Below, one piece after another: positions 35,039 through 43,099 of a DNA stretch of 64,000 bases; the first letter of the stretch is position 1; every line of letters starts with the position of its first letter. A program made the position numbers and the translations under genes. The stretch comes from Streptomyces rimosus subsp. rimosus (GTDB lineage Bacteria; Actinomycetota; Actinomycetes; Streptomycetales; Streptomycetaceae). The stretch spans positions 62,001-126,000 of the forward strand of contig NZ_JOCQ01000002.1 of NCBI RefSeq assembly GCF_000720725.1, in the 5' to 3' direction. The notes beneath the pieces are model-generated. The model made no database searches. It was not told the DNA's origin and saw nothing but the letters and a program-made list of their open reading frames with translations.

Positions 35039-35953
35039 ATGCACCAGACCCGAACCGCCCTCGCGGCGCTCGCGCTGACCGCCGTCGCGCTGCTGGCCGC
35101 CGCCTGCGGCAAGTCCGGAAGCCCGCCCGTGAAGGGGCCCAAGGGCAGTCAGCTGCCCCGCTACACGACGGCCACGGGCTATCAGCTGTCCGACTCCGCG
35201 ACCTGGCGCAAGGCCCGGAGCCGCGGCCGCCTGGTCGTCGGCGCCAAGGAGGACCAGCCGTACATGGGCGAGCGCGACCCGGCCTCCGGCACGTACACCG
35301 GCTTCGACGTCGAGATCGCCAAGATGCTGTCCGCCTCCCTCGGCTTCGACCCGAAGACGGTCCAGTTCAAGACCATCGCCTCCGCCAACCGCGAGACCGC
35401 CCTGCAGAACGGCCAGATCGACTACTACGTCGGCACCTACACCATCAACGCCAAGCGCAAGCAGCAGGTGGGCTTCGCCGGGCCGTACTACATGGCGGGG
35501 CAGGGCCTGCTCGTGCGCAAGGACCAGCAGGGCATCGACGGGCCGCAGGACCTGGCGGGGAAGAAGGTCTGCTCGGCGGCCGGGTCCACGCCGTACCAGC
35601 GCATCCAGTCCGACTATCCCAAGGCCGACCTGGTCGCCTACGACACGTACTCGGTGTGCGTCGACAACCTGCTCACCTACCAGGTCGACGCCGTCACCAC
35701 CGACGACGCGATCCTCATGGGCTACGCCGCCAAGGTGCCCGACGAGCTGAAGCTGGCCGGCCGGCCGTTCTCCCAGGAGCCGTACGGCGTCGGCGTGCCG
35801 CACGGGGACACCGCGCTGCGGTTCGCGCTGGACGACGCCCTCGCGTCGCACGAGAAGAACGGCGACTGGAAGAAGGCGTACGACGCGACGCTGGGCCTGT
35901 CCGGCGTCCCCGCTCCGAAGCCGCCCGCCATCGACCGCTACCCGGCGAGCTGA
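35039..35953 (+). CDS. gluB: Glutamate-type ABC transporter substrate-binding lipoprotein
   Basis: 304 residues. A lipoprotein signal (ALALTAVALLAAACG) gives a lipidated Cys near residue 22. The mature part is a family 3 solute-binding protein: GRLVVGAKEDQPYM, GFDVEIAKML, ANRETALQNGQIDYYVGTYTINAKRK and a closing hinge region. It sits outside the membrane and delivers the amino acid to the permeases. The genes around it match the gluABCD order. Confidence 0.88.
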   Translation: MHQTRTALAALALTAVALLAAACGKSGSPPVKGPKGSQLPRYTTATGYQLSDSATWRKARSRGRLVVGAKEDQPYMGERDPASGTYTGFDVEIAKMLSASLGFDPKTVQFKTIASANRETALQNGQIDYYVGTYTINAKRKQQVGFAGPYYMAGQGLLVRKDQQGIDGPQDLAGKKVCSAAGSTPYQRIQSDYPKADLVAYDTYSVCVDNLLTYQVDAVTTDDAILMGYAAKVPDELKLAGRPFSQEPYGVGVPHGDTALRFALDDALASHEKNGDWKKAYDATLGLSGVPAPKPPAIDRYPAS

Positions 35954-35966
35954 GGACGGACCGCCC

Positions 35967-36611
35967 ATGAACGTGCTCCTGGACAACTTCTCCCGCTACG
36001 GGGAGGGCCTGCTCGGCACCGTCGAACTGACCGTTTTCGCCTCGCTGCTCGCGCTCGTCGTGGGCGTGGTGATGGCGGCGTTCCGGGTCGCGCCGGTCGG
36101 CTCGCTGCGGGTGTTCGGCACCGTGTGGGTGATGGTGCTGCGCAACACCCCGCTGACGCTGCTGTTCTTCGCGGTGCTGCTCGGGCTGCCGCGCTTCGGC
36201 GTCGTGCTGCCCTTCAAGGTCTTCGCCGTGCTGGCGCTGGGCTGCTACACCTCGGCCTTCATCTGCGAGGCGGTGCGCTCCGGCATCAACACCGTCCCGG
36301 TGGGGCAGGGCGAGGCGGCCCGCAGCCTGGGCATGACCTTCTCGCAGACGCTGGGCGACGTGGTGCTGCCGCAGGCGTTCCGTACCGTCATCCCGCCCGT
36401 CGGCTCCACGCTCATCGCGCTCGCCAAGAACTCCGCGATCGCCGGCTCCTTCAGCGTCGTCGAACTCCTCGGCACCTACAAGACGCTCAACGAGCTGGGC
36501 TACAGCATCGTCTGGACCTTCGTCTGGATCGCCGTCGGCTATCTGATCGTGACCCTGACCATCAGCGCGCTGTTCAACGTGCTGGAAAAGCGCTGGGGGG
36601 TTCCCCGATGA
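35967..36611 (+). CDS. gluC: Glutamate-type ABC transporter permease 1
   Basis: 214 residues with about five transmembrane helices and the His/Glu/Gln/Arg-family permease signature, including the EAA-loop region GQGEAARSLGMTFSQTLGDVVLPQA. It begins 13 bases after the binding-protein stop, and its stop overlaps the start of the second permease by four bases (ATGA), indicating coupled synthesis of the heterodimer. Confidence 0.88.
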   Translation: MNVLLDNFSRYGEGLLGTVELTVFASLLALVVGVVMAAFRVAPVGSLRVFGTVWVMVLRNTPLTLLFFAVLLGLPRFGVVLPFKVFAVLALGCYTSAFICEAVRSGINTVPVGQGEAARSLGMTFSQTLGDVVLPQAFRTVIPPVGSTLIALAKNSAIAGSFSVVELLGTYKTLNELGYSIVWTFVWIAVGYLIVTLTISALFNVLEKRWGVPR

Positions 36612-37471
36612 CCACCACCGCCCTCTACGACGTCCCCGGACCGCAGACCCGGCGCCGCCACCGGCTCTACGGAGTGGTGGCGACCGTGGTGATCCTGGCG
36701 ATCCTCGCGTGGGCCGGGTACGCGCTCGTCGACACCGGCCAGTTCAGCGCGCGCAAGTGGACGCCGTTCGCGTACCAGGGCATTCAGGAGCTGCTGCTCG
36801 AAGGGCTGGGCAACACGCTCAAGGCGTTCGCGATCGCGGCTGTGCTCTCCCTGGTCCTGGGAGCGGTGCTCGCCGCGGGACGGCTCTCGGACCATGCGCC
36901 GGTCCGCTGGGTGAGCACGCTGCTGGTGGAGTTCTTCCGTGCGATGCCCGTGCTGGTGATGATCTTCTTCATCTACGTGGCGCTCAAGGCCGAGCCGCTG
37001 TACGCGCTGGTCGCGGGGCTGACGCTGTACAACGGATCGGTGCTGGCCGAGGTGTTCCGGGCCGGCGTCCACTCGGTCGACCGCGGGCAGCGGGAGGCCG
37101 CGTACGCGCTGGGCATGCGCAAGACGCAGGTCATGACGCACGTGCTGGTGCCGCAGGCGGTCCGCGCCATGCTGCCCACGATCATCAGCCAGCTCGTGGT
37201 CGCCCTGAAGGACACCTCGCTCGGCTTCCTCATCACCTACGAGGAGTTCCTGCACGCCGGCAAGCTGATCGCCTCCAACCTCGACTACGACCTGCCGTTC
37301 ATCCCGGTCGTCCTGATCATCTCCCCCGTCTACATCGGCATGTGCATGCTGCTGTCGTGGTGCGCGTACCGGGTCGCCGAACGGCAGCGCAAGAGCCTGA
37401 AGACGGAAGCGGTGGACGTGAACGCGCCGGAGCCGGGGACCCTGCTGCCGGGGGCGCAGCAGCAGCGCTGA
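36608..37471 (+). CDS. gluD: Glutamate-type ABC transporter permease 2
   Basis: 287 residues. An N-terminal helix (about 20-43) and four or five further helices with the EAA loop GQREAAYALGMRKTQVMTHVLVPQAV pair it with the preceding permease. A cytoplasmic C-terminal tail (about 250-287) is longer than in GluC. The ATG at 36608 overlaps the gluC stop. It is the last gene of the operon, and the next gene is convergent. Confidence 0.88.
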   Translation: MTTTALYDVPGPQTRRRHRLYGVVATVVILAILAWAGYALVDTGQFSARKWTPFAYQGIQELLLEGLGNTLKAFAIAAVLSLVLGAVLAAGRLSDHAPVRWVSTLLVEFFRAMPVLVMIFFIYVALKAEPLYALVAGLTLYNGSVLAEVFRAGVHSVDRGQREAAYALGMRKTQVMTHVLVPQAVRAMLPTIISQLVVALKDTSLGFLITYEEFLHAGKLIASNLDYDLPFIPVVLIISPVYIGMCMLLSWCAYRVAERQRKSLKTEAVDVNAPEPGTLLPGAQQQR

Positions 37472-37488
37472 CGCCCCCGGCCGCCGTC

Positions 37489-39114
37489 TCAGTCGCGCAC
37501 CGGGACCGACACCCACGAGGGGTCGTCCGCGGGCGAGGAGAACGTGAGCTTCGCGCCGGACGGGTTGTGTTCGATGTAGAGCGGGTCCACGGAGTCCACG
37601 ACCACCGCCAGCCGGTGGCCCGCCGGGACGTCGTACGCCGTCGAGAACAGCTCCAGGTCCACGCCGAACGGCTTGCCCGGCGTCTTCCCGTGGAAGGTGA
37701 ACGGCGCGTGCGAGACCAGCTTGCCGAGGCCGAGCGGTCCCACGTCGTACAGGTAGGCGATGCCGGTGCCGCTCTCGGCGGTGCTGGTGACGGTGGTGTG
37801 CAGCTTCGCCGTACCGCGCACGTGCTGGGCGGAGGTGTACCGCTCGGACTGCCACACGGCCGCGGCCGAGCGCGGCAGCAGCGGGATCGAGGCCATCGGC
37901 GGCAGCTTGAGGAACTGGTCCAGGAGGCTGGACAGGAAGACGGTGCCGCCGTTGGCGCCGGAGTCCCGGTTGGTGCCGATCCGCTGAGTGCCGTTCAGCG
38001 CGATCCTGCGGTGGCCGGAGGGCACGTCCTTCCAGCTCTTGTAGCCCTCGTAGGCGCCGGTGGAGCGGGACTTCAGCTGTACGGGCGCCTCCCGGTCCAC
38101 GCCGTTGTCCGCGCCCTTCAGGTAGTGGTCGAACCAGCGCTTCGTGTGGTCCCAGGTGTCGTTGGGCAGCCCGAGCAGGCCCAGGCCCTCGGCGGTGGCG
38201 TGGTCACCGGGCCGGAACTCCAGCCGCTTGGGCCCCTTGAGCTTTTCGTAGAAGTCGGCGTACTGGTTGGGTGGGAAGAGCGAGTCGCCCCAGGCGTTGC
38301 CCAGCATGATGGCCGCGCCGTTGGCGTTGATCCGGTCGAGGTAGGTCACCGGGGAGCGCTTCGCGCCCCACTTGATCATGTCGCCCTCCTTGGCCAGGTT
38401 CGAGCCGAGGAAGTCCTTCAGGATGCCCTGGAGTTCCGGGCTGGGGCGCCCGGTCAGCGCGCCCAGGCCGCCCAGCAGCCCGGCCGCCTGGGCGTGCTGG
38501 GTGCGCCCGCTGTAGATCGAGTCGATCAGGTCGGCCCAGCCGCTGAGCGCCGCGACCGCCTTGACCCGCTGGTCGAAGGCGGCGGTCAGCAGGCTGATCC
38601 CGGCCCCGTACGACACCCCGCCCATGCCCACCTTGCCCGGGTCGGCCGGGGTGTGGGCCAGCGCCCAGTCGATGACCTTGGAGGCGTCGGCGATGTCCGG
38701 GGGGCCGGCCGTCTCGATCTGCCCGCCGGACTGCCAGAAGCCGCGGGAGTTGTAGCCGACCACCACGTACCCGGCGTCGGCGAGCTTCTTGGCCTGCACG
38801 ACGTATTCGATCTGCGGCATGCCCCAGCTGGTGGGCAGCACGATCAGCGGGTAGCGGCGGCCGGGCGCGGCGTCGCCGGGCGTGAAGACGTTGGCCTTCA
38901 GGGTGATGCCGCCGTCGCCCTGGATGTCGACGAACTTCACGTCGGGGAACCGCGCCGCGAGGTCCTGTTGCGCCGTGGCGCTGTTGCGCGCGCCGGGCGT
39001 GGGGGAGTGCGCGGCGGAGCTTGCGGCCGGGGCGCCCGCGAGGGTGGAGGTGGCGAGCACGGCCGCGGAGACGGTACCGACGGCGGTGCGCAGCGTGGTG
39101 CGTGAGGACGACAT
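37489..39114 (-). CDS. Secreted alpha/beta hydrolase, X-Pro dipeptidyl-peptidase (S15)-like
   Basis: 541 residues. A signal peptide (about 1-34, ending ASSAA) precedes an alpha/beta hydrolase domain with nucleophile Ser in GMGGVSYGAG (about 164-173), a late EFRPGDHAT (His region), and a C-terminal jelly-roll-like part (about 350-541, VSHAPFTFHGKTPG) as in CocE/S15 hydrolases. It acts outside the cell on a peptide or ester, and the exact substrate is unknown. The ATG at 39114 has GGAG eight bases upstream. Confidence 0.83.
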   Translation of the reverse strand: MSSSRTTLRTAVGTVSAAVLATSTLAGAPAASSAAHSPTPGARNSATAQQDLAARFPDVKFVDIQGDGGITLKANVFTPGDAAPGRRYPLIVLPTSWGMPQIEYVVQAKKLADAGYVVVGYNSRGFWQSGGQIETAGPPDIADASKVIDWALAHTPADPGKVGMGGVSYGAGISLLTAAFDQRVKAVAALSGWADLIDSIYSGRTQHAQAAGLLGGLGALTGRPSPELQGILKDFLGSNLAKEGDMIKWGAKRSPVTYLDRINANGAAIMLGNAWGDSLFPPNQYADFYEKLKGPKRLEFRPGDHATAEGLGLLGLPNDTWDHTKRWFDHYLKGADNGVDREAPVQLKSRSTGAYEGYKSWKDVPSGHRRIALNGTQRIGTNRDSGANGGTVFLSSLLDQFLKLPPMASIPLLPRSAAAVWQSERYTSAQHVRGTAKLHTTVTSTAESGTGIAYLYDVGPLGLGKLVSHAPFTFHGKTPGKPFGVDLELFSTAYDVPAGHRLAVVVDSVDPLYIEHNPSGAKLTFSSPADDPSWVSVPVRD

Positions 39115-39215
39115 CTACTGCTCCAGGTGCTTCAGGAGGGGGGCTGAAGTGACTGGAGAGTAAGGTGCCGTTCTTACCGGTGGTAACCCGTCGGTAGGTT
39201 ACGGATGAGTAACGC

Positions 39216-39241
39216 GGGGCCTCCCGTACGCGGGAGGCCCC
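39216..39241 (-). terminator. Terminator hairpin downstream of hmp
   Basis: A perfect 11-bp stem (GGGGCCTCCCG with CGGGAGGCCCC) around TACG, 40 bases beyond the flavohaemoglobin stop. No T-run. It separates hmp from the downstream secreted hydrolase. Confidence 0.65.
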
Positions 39242-39280
39242 GGCGGTGCGCCCGGCCGGCGGGCCGGGCGCACGTCGTGC

Positions 39281-40495
39281 TCAGAGGCCCAGGTCCGGCC
39301 CGAACACCTCGTAGTGGATGTCCGCCGCAGGCACGCCCGCCTCCAGGAGCTGGGCGCGGGCGGCCTTCATGAAGGGCACCGGGCCGCAGAGGTAGGCGAT
39401 GGCGCCGGCCGGGACGTCCACCCGGCTCAGGTCGATCAGGCCCTCGTGGACGGTGAGCGCGTCGCTGCCACTGTCGCCGTCCGCGCCGGCCTCCGGCTGC
39501 TCGTACCAGACCTCCGCCGTGGCGTTGTCCAGCTTCCCGGTCAGCTGCCGCAGTTCGGCGCGGAAGGCGTGGGTGTACGGGGAGCGGTCGGCGTGCACCG
39601 AGACGACGCGGCGGGCGGAGCCGTCGGCGGCGAGCCGCGACAGCATGCCGATCATGGGCGTGCAGCCGATGCCCGCCGAGGCGAACAGCAGCGGGCGGTC
39701 GCCCTCGTCCAGCACCACGTCACCGAACGGCGCGCTCAGGCGCAGGACCTCGCCGCCCTGCACGTGGTCGTGCAGGTGGTTGGAGACCTCGCCGGCGGGC
39801 GAGCCGGCCGCGTCGCCGGTGACCCGCTTCACGGAGAACTGCAGACCGGCGTCCGGCTGGCCCGACAGGCTGTACTGGCGGATCTGGTGGGCGCCGTCGG
39901 GCAGCTCGACCTGTACGGAGACGTACTGGCCGGGCCGGGACGCCGGGAGCGGGCCCCCGTCCACCGGCTGTACGACGAAGGTGGCCACATCGTCGGTCTC
40001 CTGGAACCGGCCGGTCACGCGGTACTCGCGCCACACGTCCCCGCCCGGCGTGCCCGCCGCCTCGTACAGGCGCTGCTCGATGGCGATGAGGGCGTTCGCC
40101 ATCAGCCAGTACACCTCGTCCCAGGCCGTCGCGACCTCCTCGGTGACCGCGTCCCCGAGCACCTCGACGATGGCCTCGAACAGGTGCTTGTGCACGATCG
40201 GGTACTGGTCGGCGCGGATCCCGAGCGAGGCGTGCTTGTGCGCGATGCGCTCCAGCATCGCGTCGGGGCGCTCGTCCGGGTGCTCCACCAGGTACGTCGC
40301 GAAGGTGGCGATGGAGCCCGCGAGCGCCTGGCGCTGGCTGCCGTTGGCCTGGTTGCCGCGGTTGAAAAGGTCGCGCAGCAGCTCGGGGTGGGCGGCGAAC
40401 ATCTTGTCGTAGAAGAGCGGGGTGATCTCGCCGATGGCCGACCCGACGGCGGGGAGGGTGGCGCGTACGGTCTCGGCGGACTTGGTCGACAGCAT
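39281..40495 (-). CDS. hmp: Flavohaemoglobin (nitric oxide dioxygenase)
   Basis: 404 residues. A globin domain (about 1-140, with proximal His in RIAHKHASLGI), an FAD-binding reductase domain (RQYSLSG, about 205-211) and an NAD-binding part (SAGIGCTPMIGML, then YLCGPVPFMKA). It converts nitric oxide to nitrate in the cytoplasm using NAD(P)H and oxygen. The ATG at 40495 has CGGAGCA upstream. nsrR lies immediately upstream on the same strand, and a sequence shared with the nsrR promoter lies in the gap, so NO-responsive control by NsrR is likely. Confidence 0.93.
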   Translation of the reverse strand: MLSTKSAETVRATLPAVGSAIGEITPLFYDKMFAAHPELLRDLFNRGNQANGSQRQALAGSIATFATYLVEHPDERPDAMLERIAHKHASLGIRADQYPIVHKHLFEAIVEVLGDAVTEEVATAWDEVYWLMANALIAIEQRLYEAAGTPGGDVWREYRVTGRFQETDDVATFVVQPVDGGPLPASRPGQYVSVQVELPDGAHQIRQYSLSGQPDAGLQFSVKRVTGDAAGSPAGEVSNHLHDHVQGGEVLRLSAPFGDVVLDEGDRPLLFASAGIGCTPMIGMLSRLAADGSARRVVSVHADRSPYTHAFRAELRQLTGKLDNATAEVWYEQPEAGADGDSGSDALTVHEGLIDLSRVDVPAGAIAYLCGPVPFMKAARAQLLEAGVPAADIHYEVFGPDLGL

Positions 40496-40597
40496 CGGTG
40501 CTCCGGTTCGTGTTCTTGAGATGTGCTGATCTCGGGTTGTGCTGATCTTCGGTTGTGCCGGCGGAAGGCCGGGCGGGCAGGACGCCGCGGTGAAAAG

Positions 40598-40620
40598 TGG
40601 CATCTCAGATTCGCATTTCA
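40598..40620. promoter_or_regulatory. Candidate NsrR operator upstream of hmp
   Basis: This site shares the pattern TGGCATCnCAnAnTC followed by ATT with the element upstream of nsrR (41122-41144, opposite orientation). It lies 103-125 bases upstream of the hmp start. The match is by eye. Confidence 0.5.
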
Positions 40621-40661
40621 CTGCGAGCGTACGAGCGGGGGTGGGGGCGCGATAGGGCCGT

Positions 40662-41108
40662 TCAGCCCTCCGGCCGGGGCGTCAGGCTGAGCAGCAGCGG
40701 GCCGGTCGGGGTGGCCACCAGGTCCTCGATGGACAGCGGGTCGAGCGCGGCGAAGAACGCCTCCTGCGCGGCGCGCAGCGCACCGCGCAGCCGGCAGGCC
40801 GCGCGCAGCGGACAGGGCGGGTCGTCCTCGCAGCCCACCACGTCACCGACCCCCTCCAGCTCGCGGACCAGGCGCCCGAGGGAGCCGGTACGGCCCGCGG
40901 CGGTCAGCGACAGCCCGCCGTTGCGGCCCCGCCGGGCCTCCACGACGCCGAGGTGCTGCAGTCTGCTCACCACCTTGGCGGCGTGCGTGTACGGCACCTG
41001 GACCGCACCGGCCACCTCGCGGGTGGTCGGCGGGTCCTCCCGGTCGCCGAGGACCGCGAGCCGCATGGCGATGCGGAGCGCGATGTCGGTGCTCTTCGTC
41101 AGGCGCAC
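40662..41108 (-). CDS. nsrR: NsrR, Rrf2-family nitric-oxide-sensing repressor
   Basis: 148 residues. An Rrf2 winged HTH (about 1-65, including TTREVAGAVQVPYTHAAKVVSRLQHLG split as family pattern) is followed by three cysteines, Cys93, Cys99 and Cys105, at the same numbering as the [4Fe-4S] ligands of Streptomyces coelicolor NsrR. The cluster reacts with NO and releases DNA. The GTG at 41108 has GGTGGA upstream. Its target hmp is the next gene downstream. Confidence 0.92.
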   Translation of the reverse strand: MRLTKSTDIALRIAMRLAVLGDREDPPTTREVAGAVQVPYTHAAKVVSRLQHLGVVEARRGRNGGLSLTAAGRTGSLGRLVRELEGVGDVVGCEDDPPCPLRAACRLRGALRAAQEAFFAALDPLSIEDLVATPTGPLLLSLTPRPEG

Positions 41109-41121
41109 CTGTCCACCGTAC

Positions 41122-41144
41122 TGAATTGGAGTATGCGATGCCAA
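41122..41144. promoter_or_regulatory. Candidate NsrR operator between nsrR and the Cys-rich protein gene
   Basis: It contains AATTGG-N11-CCAATT, a perfect dyad, and in the minus direction the TGGCATCnCAnAnTC pattern also found upstream of hmp. It begins 14 bases from the nsrR start, consistent with autoregulation. Confidence 0.55.
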
Positions 41145-41328
41145 TTTGGGTGGGACGGGCGAGGACGGGCGTACCGGACATGGCGGACGGGGTGCGAGGG
41201 AGGCCGCCGCGGGCCTGTTCCCGCACTCCGGGCAGCAGTACGTTCGGCCCGGAAGGCATCCACGGGCCACGCGCCGGCCGCCGGATGCGGCGCGGCGCCG
41301 ACCCGGCTCACCGCGCCCGGAGGCCGTC

Positions 41329-41736
41329 ATGCTCCCGAACAGCACACTCCTCGACAGCATCGCCGCCAAGACCCGCCTCGGCACCGACGTCCTGGCCCCC
41401 GCCGCCGACGCCCTCGCCGACTGCGAGCGGGCCGTCCTCGTCTGCGCGACCGGCATGCTCGCGTCCGACGACGTGGACCGCATGCGCGAGGCGGTCCGCG
41501 CCGACCTGGACTGCCACGACGTGGCCGGCGCGGCGCTGCGGCTGCTCATGCGGGAAGGCGGCGCGGAGCCCCGGCTGCTGGGCGCACAGCTCGACGCGTG
41601 CGTGATCGCCTGCGAACGCAGCAACGAACTGTGCCGGACGCACGCCGGCCGGCACGAACATTGCCGCCTGTGCACCCAGGCCACGACCCGCGCCATCGAC
41701 GCCTGCCACACCGTACGCCGGGCACTGCACCCGTAA
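41329..41736 (+). CDS. Cys-rich four-helix protein, copper-storage (Csp/DUF326)-like
   Basis: 135 residues with nine cysteines (32, 39, 62, 91, 95, 102, 112, 115, 126). They are spaced along predicted helices in the pattern CxxxC...CxxC of the DUF326/Csp family, whose members line a four-helix bundle with Cys to store copper(I). No signal peptide, so cytosolic. The ATG at 41329 has GGAGG six bases upstream. It is divergent from nsrR and shares the intergenic region with an NsrR-like site, which hints at a link to nitrosative stress. Confidence 0.75.
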   Translation: MLPNSTLLDSIAAKTRLGTDVLAPAADALADCERAVLVCATGMLASDDVDRMREAVRADLDCHDVAGAALRLLMREGGAEPRLLGAQLDACVIACERSNELCRTHAGRHEHCRLCTQATTRAIDACHTVRRALHP

Positions 41737-41800
41737 CCGCCCCACGCCGTTCGGCCCACGGCCCGCGCGGTCGCGCGCGTCACGGGGTACGCGTGGACCC

Positions 41801-42454
41801 ATGGTGACCGATGTCGAATGGACCGCGTTCTTCCCGGCGGCCGTACTCCTGGCCGCCACGCCCGGGGCCAACCAACTGCTGGCGCTGCGCAACGGCTTGC
41901 GGCACGGCCCGCGGGCGGCCGTCGGCGCCTCGCTGGGCCGGTTCGGCGCGTTCGCGCTGATGGTGGCGGCGGTGGCGGCCGGACTCGGGGCGCTGCTGAC
42001 CGCTTCCGAGGCGGCGTTCACCGTCGTCAAGTGGGGCGGAGTGGCGTACCTGTCCTGGCTGGGGGTGCGGACGGTGGCCACGGCGGGCCGGCCGGCGGAC
42101 GACGAGGGGCGGGCCGACAGCGCGGCTCCGCAGGGCGGCCAACCCTCCGTACCGGCGCGCCGCTTGGCCCGGCAGGAATTCGTCGTGGCCGCGGCCAACC
42201 CGAAGGCGCTCATCCTCTTCACCGTCTTCCTGCCGCAGTTCCTCCCCTGCGGCGCCGCACACGTCGTCCTCCCGCTGTGTGCCCTGGGCGCGGCCTACAT
42301 CGCCGTGGAATTCTGCTGCGCCTGCGGATACGCCGCGCTGGGCGGACGGCTGAAGGCCCTGGGCATCACCCGGCGAGTACGGCGGTGGCTGGACGCGGCG
42401 ACGGGCGTCGCGATGCTGGGGCTGGCGGGGTGGCTGGCTACCGAGGAGCGGTGA
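41801..42454 (+). CDS. LysE/RhtB-family amino-acid exporter
   Basis: 217 residues with about six transmembrane helices and the family start pattern PGANQLLALRNGLRHGPRAAVGASLG (about residues 21-46), plus the mid-protein QEFVVAAANPKALILF. Such carriers export amino acids or derivatives. The ATG at 41801 is taken, with GTG 41804 also possible; the ribosome site is weak. The gene appears to be a single unit. Confidence 0.85.
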   Translation: MVTDVEWTAFFPAAVLLAATPGANQLLALRNGLRHGPRAAVGASLGRFGAFALMVAAVAAGLGALLTASEAAFTVVKWGGVAYLSWLGVRTVATAGRPADDEGRADSAAPQGGQPSVPARRLARQEFVVAAANPKALILFTVFLPQFLPCGAAHVVLPLCALGAAYIAVEFCCACGYAALGGRLKALGITRRVRRWLDAATGVAMLGLAGWLATEER

Positions 42455-42487
42455 GGGCGCTTCGGGACTGCACGCGGCTCCGTCCTG

Positions 42488-42889
42488 CTACCTGCCGTGC
42501 CGTTCCCGCCAGTCCGCGACGACGGCCTCCACATCGAACGGCTCCACCTTCAGCGGCGGCCCCGGCGGCGGCTTCCGGACCGCTTCCTCGATCTTCGTGT
42601 TGATCTCGCCGATGATGCGCCGGACCGCACGCTCCGACGGCGCCTGTGCCGCGGCTTCCAGGGCGTCCTCGGCCTCCTTGCGCAGGGCGAGGGTCGGCGG
42701 GAGGAAGCTCAGGTTCTCCCGGCTCATCTTCTCCTTGACCCACCACATGTCGTCGTACGGCTTGTCGAGGCCGGTCAGGGGCTTGCCGAAGCCGGGCAGG
42801 GCGGTGAAGTCGCCGCGTTCCGCGGCCTCGCGGATCTGCCGGTCGGTCCAGGTCTCGAAGTCGACACCGGGGGGCTTGCGTTCGGTCAT
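42488..42889 (-). CDS. DUF1992 (DnaJ-homologue-like) protein
   Basis: 133 residues. It starts with a VDFETWTDRQIREAAERGDF motif and GKPLTGLDKPYDDMWWVKEKM, diagnostic of the DUF1992/YdgA-like family found in DnaJC28 homologues. Soluble with a helical C-terminal half. Function unknown, possibly membrane-trafficking or chaperone-related in eukaryotic relatives. The ATG at 42889 has AGGGAG upstream. Confidence 0.85.
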   Translation of the reverse strand: MTERKPPGVDFETWTDRQIREAAERGDFTALPGFGKPLTGLDKPYDDMWWVKEKMSRENLSFLPPTLALRKEAEDALEAAAQAPSERAVRRIIGEINTKIEEAVRKPPPGPPLKVEPFDVEAVVADWRERHGR

Positions 42890-43099
42890 CACGTGCTCCC
42901 TGGGGCGTGGGGTCGGCCGGTCGCCCGGGCCCCGGCACGCCGGAGCCGTTGGTACAGGAGTACCACACCGGGGTGTCACGGGCGCGGGCGAGCCGGAGCG
43001 GGCGGGGGCTTCGTTGCGGGGAGGTGTACGGATACGGCGGGCCGTCGCGTAGAACGGGTGCTGCTGCACGGGGGCCGGACCGGACGAAGGGGCTGAACG

